A DNA stretch of 64,000 nt from JABCYV01 sp963729325 (lineage in GTDB: Bacteria; Acidobacteriota; Terriglobia; Terriglobales; Acidobacteriaceae), in contig CAVSNS010000009.1 in the NCBI GenBank assembly GCA_963729325.1, positions 1-64,000 of the forward strand, written 5' to 3'. Below, piece after piece: positions 45,574 through 53,804 of this stretch. The notes under the pieces were generated by a model. That model saw only the letters and a program-made list of their open reading frames with translations, had not been told where the DNA came from and searched no databases. A program made the translations under genes and the position numbers. Each line of letters starts with the position of its first letter. Within the stretch, counting starts at the first letter, position 1.

Positions 45574-45933
45574 ATGACGAGGAAAAATGGGTGGGTTGCA
45601 GGTTTGGCGGCGCCGGTAATGATTGCAGTGATGCTGTTGTCCGCGGGATCACCGAGTGTCGCGGCGATTGACCAGGCCTCCGCGGCCAACGCGGAGGTGA
45701 AAATCGATAATTTCGTTTTTGGGCCGCAGACGCTCACGGTACCCGTCGGAGCGACAGTTACCTGGACAAATAAAGATGACATTCCGCATACGACAGTGAG
45801 CACAGACGGCGTGTTCAAGTCGAAGGTGATGGATACGGACGAAAAGTTCTCCTACACGTTTACTAAGGCAGGGACGTATTCCTACTTCTGCTCGGTCCAC
45901 CCGAAGATGACTGGCAAAGTCGTGGTGCAGTGA
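45574..45933 (+). CDS. periplasmic cupredoxin (plastocyanin/amicyanin-like)
   Basis: The ATG at 45574 is chosen because AAGGAAA lies upstream and it gives a clean signal peptide (LAAPVMIAVMLLSAGSPSVAA). The 119-residue precursor has the type-1 copper site: His in DIPHTTVS and the Cys-His-Met set in YFCSVHPKMTG. Such proteins carry single electrons in the periplasm. Upstream frame from 45487 is not part of the protein. It follows the phosphoesterase by 84 bases and precedes the membrane protein by 24. Confidence 0.93.
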   Translation: MTRKNGWVAGLAAPVMIAVMLLSAGSPSVAAIDQASAANAEVKIDNFVFGPQTLTVPVGATVTWTNKDDIPHTTVSTDGVFKSKVMDTDEKFSYTFTKAGTYSYFCSVHPKMTGKVVVQ

Positions 45934-45956
45934 GACTCGGATGGAGCGAGTAATTA

Positions 45957-46433
45957 TTGATGTCGTCTTTCTTTCCAACGAGGGGCTTTCTCGGAACCGG
46001 CGCCACGTTTGCGGCAGATATCAACCTTGTCGTGCAGCTCATCATGGGAGCCGCACTGATCACAGGGTTGGTCTTAGCGAAACAAAAGCGCTACCAAGCC
46101 CACGGCATTTGCCAGACGACGGTGCTGCTTCTGAACTTGTTGATGATTGGACTCGTGATGTGGCCGTCGTTTCGGGAACAGTTGAGACCATCACTTCGCA
46201 AGGTTGTTCATAACTGGTATTACGCGGCCGCTGCAGGTCATGCGGTTTTAGGGATAACTGCTGAACTCCTGGGACTCTATATCGTCATCGTGGCGGGGAC
46301 CGACATTCTTCCGCTCTGGTTGCGGTTCAAACATTGGAAGCGATGGATGCAAACAGAGCTCGTGCTTTGGTTCATTGTTCTGGTAAGCGGCGTAGGGACT
46401 TACTACGTGTGGTATATGGCGCCGGTCCGGTAA
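45957..46433 (+). CDS. four-to-five TM membrane protein (DUF420-like)
   Basis: The protein of about 158 residues starts at TTG 45957 or ATG 45960 and has about four to five hydrophobic helices with histidines near helix ends (QAHGICQTTVLLLNLLMIG, HNWYYAAAAGHAVLG). This loosely resembles DUF420 proteins, which are linked to heme-copper oxidase assembly, but the match is not decisive. Sequence ends in TYYVWYMAPVR. Its position between the cupredoxin and tatA suggests it belongs to the same membrane redox or export cassette. Confidence 0.65.
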   Translation: MMSSFFPTRGFLGTGATFAADINLVVQLIMGAALITGLVLAKQKRYQAHGICQTTVLLLNLLMIGLVMWPSFREQLRPSLRKVVHNWYYAAAAGHAVLGITAELLGLYIVIVAGTDILPLWLRFKHWKRWMQTELVLWFIVLVSGVGTYYVWYMAPVR

Positions 46434-46473
46434 TTCCCGGCAAAACAATCTCTGTGCGACATAAGGAGCACTC

Positions 46474-46668
46474 ATGTTTGAAGGACTGTTTCAACCGATG
46501 CATCTGCTGGTCATTTTCGGAATTGCTTTGCTCGTGTTCGGGCCCAAGAAGCTTCCTGAGTTGGGCAAAGGAATTGGAGAGGGTATTCGCGGCTTCAAAT
46601 CAGCGATGAAAATGATGAAGAGAAGCCCGCCACTTCGGCCAGCGCGCCTGCCAACGCGCAGAGTCTGA
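46474..46668 (+). CDS. tatA: Tat translocase subunit TatA/E, C-terminal tail frameshifted
   Basis: The 64-residue protein has the TatA layout: a short periplasmic start, one TM helix (MHLLVIFGIALLVFGPKKL), the FGPKKLPELG hinge and the amphipathic helix GIGEGIRGFKSAMK. A ribosome site AAGGAG lies nine bases upstream. After SAMK the frame gives a poor tail, whereas restoring one G at about 46611 gives DDEEKPATSASAPANAQSLTKE, a typical acidic TatA tail. The tail is dispensable, so function may be kept. Encoding tatA directly downstream of a Tat-signal phosphoesterase suggests a dedicated export pairing; tatC is not in the window. Confidence 0.9.
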   Translation: MFEGLFQPMHLLVIFGIALLVFGPKKLPELGKGIGEGIRGFKSAMKMMKRSPPLRPARLPTRRV

Positions 46669-46743
46669 CTAAGGAGTGAGAGTCAGCGAGCTTGGCACTG
46701 GCCAGGCGCCTTTGCTGGGCGCAGGTCATCCCATCGTGCTCGC

Positions 46744-47966
46744 TCATTGGCACGATACCGTAAAGCGATTCACCGACGCCCCAGTCCAGCCGGCTCCGGT
46801 GTTGGGGTAACGAGTGTAGAAGACATAAAACTGCTTTCCTAAAATAGCGGGGTCATCTCCCATTCCAACGAAAGTGACGTAAACGCTCGGCTGATCCTGT
46901 TCATTGCGGAAGTCGTACAGTAAGCTGAGGGCTGACCAGTTCATACCGTCCGGGGACTCCGAGTAGTAGACCACAACCCCAGCGTTGATGAGCATCTGAT
47001 AGCGCTGCAGGCCGGCGTTATAGGCAACCTGAAGATTCCCGCCGTATGGGGTCTGCTGGTCGAGATCTCGCGAATAACCACCCAGGCCCTGTTCCAGATG
47101 CCATCCGTCATAATATTTCTGGAAAGCCAACGCATGTGGTTTGGCGCCGAAGGCAGCCTCAGCACGGCGGCAATCGGCGCACGCGCGACAGAAACCGAAG
47201 TGACCGTGTTTCCCCAGTGAGTGGTGCCATTGGCCCGCCAGTCCGGAAAAAAGATGTAGAAGTACTTGTGGTCGGGAGAGATGACGAGAGCTGAATCGCC
47301 GATATCAAAGCCGTCCATGTCCGTTCGATAACCCTGATTGATGCGAATGATCTCTCCCAGGTCGGTCCAGCTCAGGCCCTGATCGGTCGATGCGGCCAAG
47401 GCTAAGACCGAGTAGAAACTCCGGGTCGTGACGGTCGGAATCTCGGCGTGGTAGACCAAAAGCAGATTACCGGCTCCCGGCAGACCAGCGGGAACTTTGT
47501 AAACTGGCCCACCGCCCATGTAGTCATAGCTTTGATAGTAAGGATTGACATTCGAATCGGGATTGGGACGGATGGTAACGTCGATCGGAGGCGCGTAGCC
47601 GAGTGGATTGTCGACCGTGCCAAGCGTGCGTGTGATGGATCCATACTTGTTATTCCCGTACGGGTGCCCCTGCCATTGTTGACGCGAATGCAGGCCGCCA
47701 TCGCTGCCGAAGAACATGTAACCCTGATCAGTTTTGACTACGCCTAACGGCGTGTCCGGCCAAGCGAAGCCGTTGGCCTGGTCGGTGAGCGGTGGCTGCG
47801 CGATATCTCCGCCGGCTTCGCGCTGCGCAGCGGTCGTTAGTACTTGGTTAGCGATTATCCTCGGCGTACACAGTGGAGTCACGCTCTGCGCGCTGGCTAC
47901 AACGACGGTTAGGAGGCAAATGGCGATTAGCAGGCTTGCCAGATAAATCAATTTTTTAGTCGGCAT
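46744..47966 (-). CDS. secreted beta-propeller-like protein, frameshifted
   Basis: ATG 47966 gives a signal peptide (KLIYLASLLIAICLLTVVVASAQ). About 270 residues follow in one frame (ANGFAWPDTPLGVVKTDQGYMFFGSDGG; WTDLGEIIRINQGYRTDMDGFDIGDSALVISPDHKYFYIFFPDW), after which the frame breaks near 47165. The remaining 130 residues continue in another frame (FQKYYDGWHLEQG, WSALSLLYDFRNEQDQPSVYVTF, YVFYTRYPNTG) to the stop at 46744. Joined, it is about 407 aa, with blade-like repeats similar to DUF4185 or sialidase-like proteins. One missing base would explain the break. Substrate and role are unknown. Confidence 0.7.
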
Positions 47967-48270
47967 GTGGGCGGTCTCTTTCGAATCTCGTCGGGCAAGG
48001 TCGCAGACCACAAACACCCACCCGGAGGAAAAGTCGCGGACTATAGCAGTGTAGCGAACTAGGGTTAATGCATTGTTAATACAACGAGCGGTAACAATCT
48101 GTGGATGGTCAAGTTGACGTCCAAGTAAGAGCTGACTAGGCTGCCCACAAGTGCGGCCTTGAGCAGGTTCCACAACTTGTGTTCTCATGGTTCACGAATG
48201 TCAGGCCACGTGCGAGCAAGGTGCACCCGTGGCCTCAACCCTCAATCTGCATTCTGAAGGAGAAAAAATC
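47967..48270. other. 304-bp divergent intergenic region
   Basis: Separates the secreted protein from the VOC gene. An AT-rich stretch near 48060-48090 could hold a promoter, but I see no clear box, hairpin or short gene. Confidence 0.35.
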
Positions 48271-48810
48271 ATGAGCAAAGTCTCGCATATTCCCCAGGGC
48301 TACAACTCCATTACACCCTACCTCGTCATCAAGGGCGCCGCTCAAGCCATCGAGTACTACAAGAAGGTTTTTGGCGCTACCGAAGTCTTTCGCATGGATC
48401 AGCCCGATGGCAAAGTCGGTCACGCGGAGCTGCAGATCGGCGACTCACGTATTATGCTGGCTGACGAAAATCCCAGCATGGGACAAGGGCATACCAGCGC
48501 TGCCAGCATCGGCGCAAGCCCGGTGAGTCTGTATTTATACATTCCCGATGTCGATCGCGTAGTCGAACGTGCGGTCTCTGCCGGCGCGAAGATTCTGAAG
48601 CCGGTGCAGGACCAGTTCTACGGAGACCGCTCAGGTTTCATCGAGGATCCGTTCGGCCATCTCTGGGGCATCGCCACCCACGTTGAAGATGTGGCGCCGC
48701 AAGAGTTGGAAGAACGCGCCAAAAAAGGCCAGGCAGGCTGCTTAATCGGATTCGACGAGAGCGGCAGTCCCTCGCCGCTCTCGTTTGTTAGGCTGCGGTG
48801 GTTTCTCTAA
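48271..48810 (+). CDS. VOC-family (glyoxalase/PhnB-like) protein
   Basis: The ATG at 48271 has GAAGGAG upstream. The protein of about 179 residues opens like PhnB/YdfO-type glyoxalase-fold proteins (YNSITPYLVIKGAAQAIEYYKKVFGA), with HAELQIGDSRIMLAD, LYLYIPDVDRVVERAVSAGAK and the ending RSGFIEDPFGHLWGIATHVEDV. The usual end is near ELEERAKK; the final 28 residues are an unusual extension that reads into the opposite gene's 3' end. The metal-binding function of this branch is often lost, so it is a fold assignment only. It converges with the monooxygenase gene, overlapping by 23 bases. Confidence 0.85.
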   Translation: MSKVSHIPQGYNSITPYLVIKGAAQAIEYYKKVFGATEVFRMDQPDGKVGHAELQIGDSRIMLADENPSMGQGHTSAASIGASPVSLYLYIPDVDRVVERAVSAGAKILKPVQDQFYGDRSGFIEDPFGHLWGIATHVEDVAPQELEERAKKGQAGCLIGFDESGSPSPLSFVRLRWFL

Positions 48811-50033
48811 TCGCGGTTACTTCTGGTGTTTTCACGTGCTCCGGACGGACCCCAATGCCAACCAATCGAGCAGGAATTCGCCGCAGAATTGGCCATCGGC
48901 GCAAGAGCTTGAGCTGCCATGGAAGAGTGAGGGATCTCGGCCTGCCAAGAACGCGGCCGATCACTCTGTTTTGGATCGTGATTTGAATCTGCTGGGTGGC
49001 CCAAGTCGGAAACCTCCGACGCCGCTGGACGATCTGAAGCTCTTCCTCGCTGGGGGTTCCGTGCAGAAGTTTCGCGCCCAGTAGGTTTGCCGTCGCCACT
49101 GCGTCCTGAATCGCGAGATTAATTCCTACCCCTCCGATAGGCGACATGGCATGTGCCGCATCACCGATACATAACAGTCCGGCGCGGGACCACTGCACCA
49201 GTCGATCCACGGCAACAGTCAGCACACTGATGTCCTTCCAGTCGCGTAACTCCTGCACGCGATCGCGCTAAGAAGGGAGCAAGACTGGTTACTTCTTCGC
49301 GAAAGGAGGACAGCCCTCTCTGCCGGATTTCATCGGCCGTGCCCTTCGGGATGACGAATGCGCATTGCCAGTAATCTTCACGATTGATCAGAACCAGAAT
49401 CCTGCCCCTATCGATGTGGCCAAATGTCTGTACTGGGTCATTAGGACGGCGGCTTATTCTCATCCACATCACATCCATCGGAGCGCCGAGATTTTTTACT
49501 TCGAGGCCAGCACGCTGACGGACCACGGAGTGGCGTCCATCAGCGCCAATCGTTAGCGACGCACGAATTTCCAGATTGCCGTCGGGAGTCTTGGCGCGTA
49601 CCCCCGCCACGATGCCTTGCTCGACGATCAGGTCGGTAACCTCCGCCTGCATTTTCAAGTGAAACGTGGGATATCGCCTGGCCTGCTCCACTACAAAGTT
49701 CAGGAAATCCCATTGCGGCATCAATGCGAGGAAGTGGCAGTGGGTCGGCAGATGAGTAAAATCGCCGATTGTAACAGTCTCTTCGCCAACCTGCCCAGCG
49801 AGCTCTCGTACTTCCTGGTGCGGTCGTTTCAGGAATTCTTCCAGAATACCCAATTCATACATGATCTCGAGAGTGGACGGATGAATAGTGTCGCCGCGGA
49901 AATCACGCAGGAAGTCGGCATGCTTTTCAAGCACAAATACGTCCACGCCCATGCGCGCAAGCAGCAAAGCCAACATCATGCCGGCGGGACCGCCTCCGGC
50001 AATACAACAGCGAGTGTGGACCACGTTGTTCAT
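48788..50033 (-). CDS. FAD-dependent aromatic monooxygenase, frameshifted
   Basis: The first frame (50033 to about 49265) has the FAD fold GGGPAGMMLALLLARMGV near residue 13, RGDTIHPSTLEIM and the DG motif LTIGADGRHSVVR. The second frame (to 48788) carries the GD motif CIGDAAHAMSPIGGVGINLAIQDA. The break lies at CGCG 49264-49268, where one extra base separates FLA and DRVQELRDW. Joined length is 414 residues, normal for PHBH-type hydroxylases acting on aromatic or quinone-like substrates. No aromatic pathway genes are nearby. It overlaps the VOC gene tail-to-tail. Confidence 0.88.
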
Positions 50034-50266
50034 ATGAACGATGAAGTGGCGGCGTTCCGCAAGGATAATATTTCAAACCTCTCGAGTGTTCTTTAGATGC
50101 GCGGGCACTCGATTGGTTGACTCAGAAGTGGTGTAGTTTCCGATGCGGATTTATGATGGAACACCGCGACGGTCGCGGTACGCGGAGGCGAAAAAATGAC
50201 AGGCTAAAAACTTGCGAATTCAGTGCTAGACCGCTCCGGGGCTAGCGGAGCTCGTGCCGGCAGAGA

Positions 50267-51047
50267 CTACGGCAGCGTAATGCTCGCAGTTCCGACGTCC
50301 CCGAACCGGCAAGGCGCTACGGGGCGGCAGTTGGAGCTGATTCAAAAAACTGTATTTCCCAGCCAGCGAAGTCCCATCGGTGCTGGTAGTCACGTTGAAG
50401 AACTGCCCCAATGCCGAGCCATCGGCAGCAGTAATAGTCAGTACCACAGTCGTTCCGCTGATTACTCCGCTGAGCATCGCGCTACTGAAGCAAGGCGAAT
50501 CGGTCGAGGTGACTGTCCCCGAAAGGACAGCACTGCTCTGACCGCTATTCGGTCCCTGCGTGATCATTCCGGAAACATCCGAAATGATTCCGCTAGGTCT
50601 AGTCGAGGTCAAGGTCCCATGAAAACTGCCGGAGAGCGGCATCACTCGGGTCGCCGACCAATTCCCGGTTTCCGAATTGCCGCAGCCGGAGGCCAAGATG
50701 GTGTAGGTTCCGGTCATCGTGGAGCCATCGGACGAAACTGTCCCGCCGAGGTTCAGCGCCTGCCCGGTTACGGTGGCGTCGAGCGAAATATTTTGTCCGG
50801 TCATCGTTCCTGTAGCAGAGCCTACCCCAGCGCAGCTGCCTGAGAGCATCAATCCACCAGTAACGGAGTCGCTCAATTGCAGAATGAAGCCCGACAGCGT
50901 CTTCGAAGATTTCGGCGTGCGTTGCAACGCGATTTGCCAGTTTCCCGAAACTTGGCCGTTGGGATTTATCGAACTTGTGCTTCCGCCCCCACAAACAGTT
51001 AGTACGGCCAGGCACGCTAGAAGCACCGCGATAGCTACGAGCTTCAT
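50267..51047 (-). CDS. lipoprotein of unknown function, probable 3' frameshift
   Basis: The start has AAGGAG upstream and a lipoprotein signal ending in LAVLTVCGGG (lipid Cys near 19). The protein is made of Ser/Thr/Gly-rich beta repeats (GTMTGQNISLDATVTGQALNLGGTV, SGTTVVLTITAADG), a pattern of extracellular Acidobacteria lipoproteins. As written the frame runs to 50226, but removing one of two T at 50341-50342 gives ISSNCRPVAPCRFGDVG and an end TASITLP at 50267, more in keeping with the repeats. A short GC-rich palindrome (GCTCCG...CGGAGC) follows near 50230-50250. Confidence 0.6.
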
Positions 51048-51253
51048 TATTCCTTGCTCCTTACCAGCAAATTACGAAGAGGCCTGATCCGGTAAGTCAT
51101 CCCGGCCTCGAGGCCAAACCTCATTCCTGATTGAGTCAGAAATCTTACCCTTGTGCCTCCTGTCGTGGCGCCATACTTTTGTGAATTTTCGATTAAAAGC
51201 GAAGCTGAGACGGGCCAAAACCCTAACTGATAAAAGCAGCTACGGTATCGGCA

Positions 51254-51285
51254 GTAAAAGGCCCCGCCCAAAGATGAACGGGGCC
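51254..51285 (-). terminator. rho-independent terminator of the PEP-CTERM-like gene
   Basis: On the minus strand GGCCCCG and CGGGGCC (51279-51285 and 51260-51266) form a 7-bp stem with a 12-base loop followed by TTTTA. Confidence 0.85.
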
Positions 51286-51317
51286 GACATCTTCGGGTTT
51301 CTACTAGCAGGGCCGTC

Positions 51318-51932
51318 TTAGGACTTGTTCCGTGCTTTCTTGCGCCTGGCAATTATCGCAATCCCGACCATCCCCGTCCCCAGAAGACTCAGCGTTCCTA
51401 ACTCAGGCGTCGTTGCGCCCGGGATAGTCGTTGTTCCGGCGTTAAGGTTGATTTTCATCTTACCGCCCGTGAGAAAGGGATTGCCTTTGGTTGCGATGGT
51501 GGTGACCTGAAGCGTCCCCCCAACGACGGGCGAGCCATTCAAGGTACCACTGACGGTGCCGCTTAAGGTCCAGCCATATTGTCCCGCTGGCAGTCCCGTA
51601 GCGGCTGTCCAGGTGGCGTTTGTGAAGGTGCCTTGGAAGACCAGACCAGTGTGCGTGTCGGTGATCTTAAAAGTACCAGCTCCAAAAGTGGCATTGGACG
51701 ACAGTGCACCCGTTGCAAGTGCCCCGGTGGTGAGAATCACGAATCCAGAAGGGGAGGAATCACTGAACGAGCCCAGTCCAGTGACCGACGTCAGGGCTGA
51801 CCCCGACAGTTTGAGACCTCTGCCGGACGTGGAGATAGCTCCGCCCGCATTCGTGAATACGCTATCGGCAAGCGCCGACAGCGGCAGACAGGACAAGAGA
51901 GCAGCCAACGCGAAAATCTTAAGCAGTTTCAT
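51318..51932 (-). CDS. PEP-CTERM-like sorted extracellular protein
   Basis: The 204-residue protein has a signal peptide (IFALAALLSCLPLSALAD), a beta-rich Gly/Ser/Thr-rich middle (ATFGAGTFKITDTHTGLVFQGTF) and a C-terminal sorting tail: TPELGTLSLLGTGMVGIAIIARRKK. The tail has the PEP-CTERM design of motif, hydrophobic helix and basic end, except that the motif is PEL rather than PEP. In PEP-CTERM systems an exosortase cuts at this motif and links the protein to exopolysaccharide. No exosortase gene is in the window. GGAGGCGAGGGG precedes the start; a terminator follows. Confidence 0.8.
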   Translation of the reverse strand: MKLLKIFALAALLSCLPLSALADSVFTNAGGAISTSGRGLKLSGSALTSVTGLGSFSDSSPSGFVILTTGALATGALSSNATFGAGTFKITDTHTGLVFQGTFTNATWTAATGLPAGQYGWTLSGTVSGTLNGSPVVGGTLQVTTIATKGNPFLTGGKMKINLNAGTTTIPGATTPELGTLSLLGTGMVGIAIIARRKKARNKS

Positions 51933-52315
51933 CCCCTCGCCTCCTTCAAATATGCAAAACTCGAATCGTTTCTTTGACGTCCTACAACGGCGACGATTTT
52001 TACCGAGTTGGACGATTTACTGATAACCAGCACAGCTTCAGGCCAAATGAACGCCCGAACGCATAAGCAGATGCGAAGTTTAACGCGTGGCGTGTTACGC
52101 CTTGATGACCGCAAAATGAAATGTGTGCGACAGAATCGGCGTCTGTCACGCATTCTTAACAAACTGTGGAATTCTTCCTCTTGACAGCAACTCATTGTCA
52201 GCAGAACATGCGGTTACACCACAAGACAGCAGCCGTCACGCAAACCAAGATTCCAATCGTTGTTGTCGAGTAGCTGGCACTGAAACCATGACTGGCGAAA
52301 GGTAGGAGAGACTCT
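51933..52315. other. 380-bp divergent intergenic region
   Basis: Lies between the PEP-CTERM-like gene and the pseudo-receiver regulator. TTGACA near 52181, part of an imperfect TGACA-TGTCA palindrome, could be a -35 box, but no good -10 follows at the right distance. No gene is seen. Confidence 0.35.
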
Positions 52316-53101
52316 ATGAGGCAACTCATTTTAGTCGTAAGTAGTCGGGGGGAGGATTGCGGGTTTCTCGAGCAGTGCCTTGAACGATCAGGTTACAAGG
52401 TGCGCCGATGTTTGAACCCCGGCGACGCAGTAAGGGAGGCAGAAGTTTTGCGTCCGTCGCTAATATTGGTCAATTCAGTGATGCCGGATAGCGCTGGCCT
52501 GGAGTTGTGCCGTCGCATCCGCCAGACCCGTTCCTTGGCAAGAACCGCCGTGGTTTTGGTGGCCGCGGGTACAGCGGAAGACGACTGCGTTCTCGGACTG
52601 GAGTCGGGAGCGAACGATTACATAACCATGCCATTCAGTTCTCGCGAGTTGCAGGCGCGGGTGCAAGCCGTGTTGCGCCGCTTCGAACGACCGCAGCTCA
52701 CTGAGTTTTATGGACCGGTCACGACTGTCGGAGACATTAAGATTGATAGTTCCGCGATGAAAATTTCTGTCCGCGGGAATGAAGTCACGACTACCACCTT
52801 GGAATTCCGCCTGATGGATTACCTTGCTCGCAATCAGGCGCGAGTTTTCAAACGCGATGAGCTTCTCGATGCAGTGTGGGGTGACATGCAGTTCGTGACT
52901 CCCCGCACCGTAGACGCATGCGTGCGCCGGGTGCGGCGGAAGATCGAACCGGACTGTGCACGACCCACCTATCTGAAAACTATTCGCGGAGTCGGGTACC
53001 GTCTTGATGCGGGAGGCCCCAGGATGTGGGATTCGCGGGAGCAATATCTACGTCCGGCGTCAGCACCGCTGTCGGCGGATAGATTCGAGCCTAAAGCGTA
53101 G
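52316..53101 (+). CDS. OmpR-type winged-helix regulator with degenerate receiver
   Basis: The 261-residue protein has the OmpR/PhoB plan. A receiver-like domain (residues 1-120) includes SGYKVRRCLNPGDAVREA and GLELCRRIRQTRSL. An OmpR-type winged helix (about 135-235) includes TTLEFRLMDYLARNQARVFKRDELLDAVWG and RRVRRKIEPDCARPTYLKTIRGVGYRL. The phospho-acceptor Asp is Asn (LILVNSVMP), the acidic pair is replaced by LVVSSRGED, and the conserved Lys is Met (YITMPF). It cannot be phosphorylated in the normal way, so it probably acts by another signal or constitutively. AGGAGAG precedes ATG. No kinase is adjacent; kdp genes start 700 bases away. Confidence 0.85.
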   Translation: MRQLILVVSSRGEDCGFLEQCLERSGYKVRRCLNPGDAVREAEVLRPSLILVNSVMPDSAGLELCRRIRQTRSLARTAVVLVAAGTAEDDCVLGLESGANDYITMPFSSRELQARVQAVLRRFERPQLTEFYGPVTTVGDIKIDSSAMKISVRGNEVTTTTLEFRLMDYLARNQARVFKRDELLDAVWGDMQFVTPRTVDACVRRVRRKIEPDCARPTYLKTIRGVGYRLDAGGPRMWDSREQYLRPASAPLSADRFEPKA

Positions 53102-53167
53102 CAGCGAAGATAAGGGGCGTTGCGACCAGCTGGCATCCGCCGGTTCTTCGTGGTAATTGCATCGCTA

Positions 53168-53689
53168 CTAGAGAAATTTCGGACGCAGAGGGCTGCCAGG
53201 CTCTTGCCCTTCGCTGTCGGCGAGCAAGATAGCCACGGTACGAAGGGCGTGGATCTCCTTCAACACTTGCTTGATTTGTAGATCGGTTTCGTGCAGGGCC
53301 GTGAACACTCGCTTCGGAGAAGGAAGGCTGATGATTTCAGGCGCTTTGATGTTGCATGGCTCGGTGAGCGCTTCTCGTCCGACGGGCCAGGGCTCAACCA
53401 TTTCACGAGGCTCCGGCAACAGTGCATTGAGGAATTCCACCCCGAAGCAGTATCCGGCACGACTTCGAACCAGGCTTATTAGCCGCACGTACTGCGGCAT
53501 CTGAAACTCGATCTCCATCAAATCGCCGGGTTCGAAATAAATATTGGCTTGCAGGGCCATTCCCCCCTCGCTGATTGTGATCACGCGCCCTGGCACAGCG
53601 GCTTTAGAGACTCGCCGCGAGGGCGTGATGCGAACTGGAAGATCGGCCTCGTATCGGGGCCAGCGACGGCTGTTCATGGAGTGAGACAT
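53168..53689 (-). CDS. PilZ-domain protein
   Basis: The 173-residue protein starts MSHSMNSRRWPRYEADLPVRI, which contains the RRxxR-type arginine pattern of c-di-GMP-binding PilZ domains (RRWPRYE). It is followed by ISEGGMALQANIYFEPGDLMEIEFQMP and VRSRAGYCFGVEFL. The D/NxSxxG motif reads ISEGG, so ligand binding is likely but not certain. The C-terminal 70 residues are an extra region rich in charged residues with a possible coiled coil (ETDLQIKQVLKEIHALRTV). Two ATTACT boxes exactly 11 bases apart (53742 and 53753) lie in its upstream region. Confidence 0.85.
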   Translation of the reverse strand: MSHSMNSRRWPRYEADLPVRITPSRRVSKAAVPGRVITISEGGMALQANIYFEPGDLMEIEFQMPQYVRLISLVRSRAGYCFGVEFLNALLPEPREMVEPWPVGREALTEPCNIKAPEIISLPSPKRVFTALHETDLQIKQVLKEIHALRTVAILLADSEGQEPGSPLRPKFL

Positions 53690-53804
53690 TAAGCGTTACC
53701 GGATTAAGTCTGGTTCAATCAAATAATAGGAACGGTCGACGATTACTTTCAAATTACTAAGGTAAGTCCCTATCGCTGGCACGCTTCGTGGCAAAGACAA
53801 GCAG

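Noticed and set aside
46474..46668. TatA as a pseudogene
   Set aside because: Only the dispensable tail is shifted; the membrane helix, hinge and amphipathic helix are intact.
50226..50266. Lipoprotein C-terminus as read in the uninterrupted frame
   Set aside because: The final 40 residues lose the beta-repeat character while the neighbouring frame regains it, so a one-base shift is more likely.
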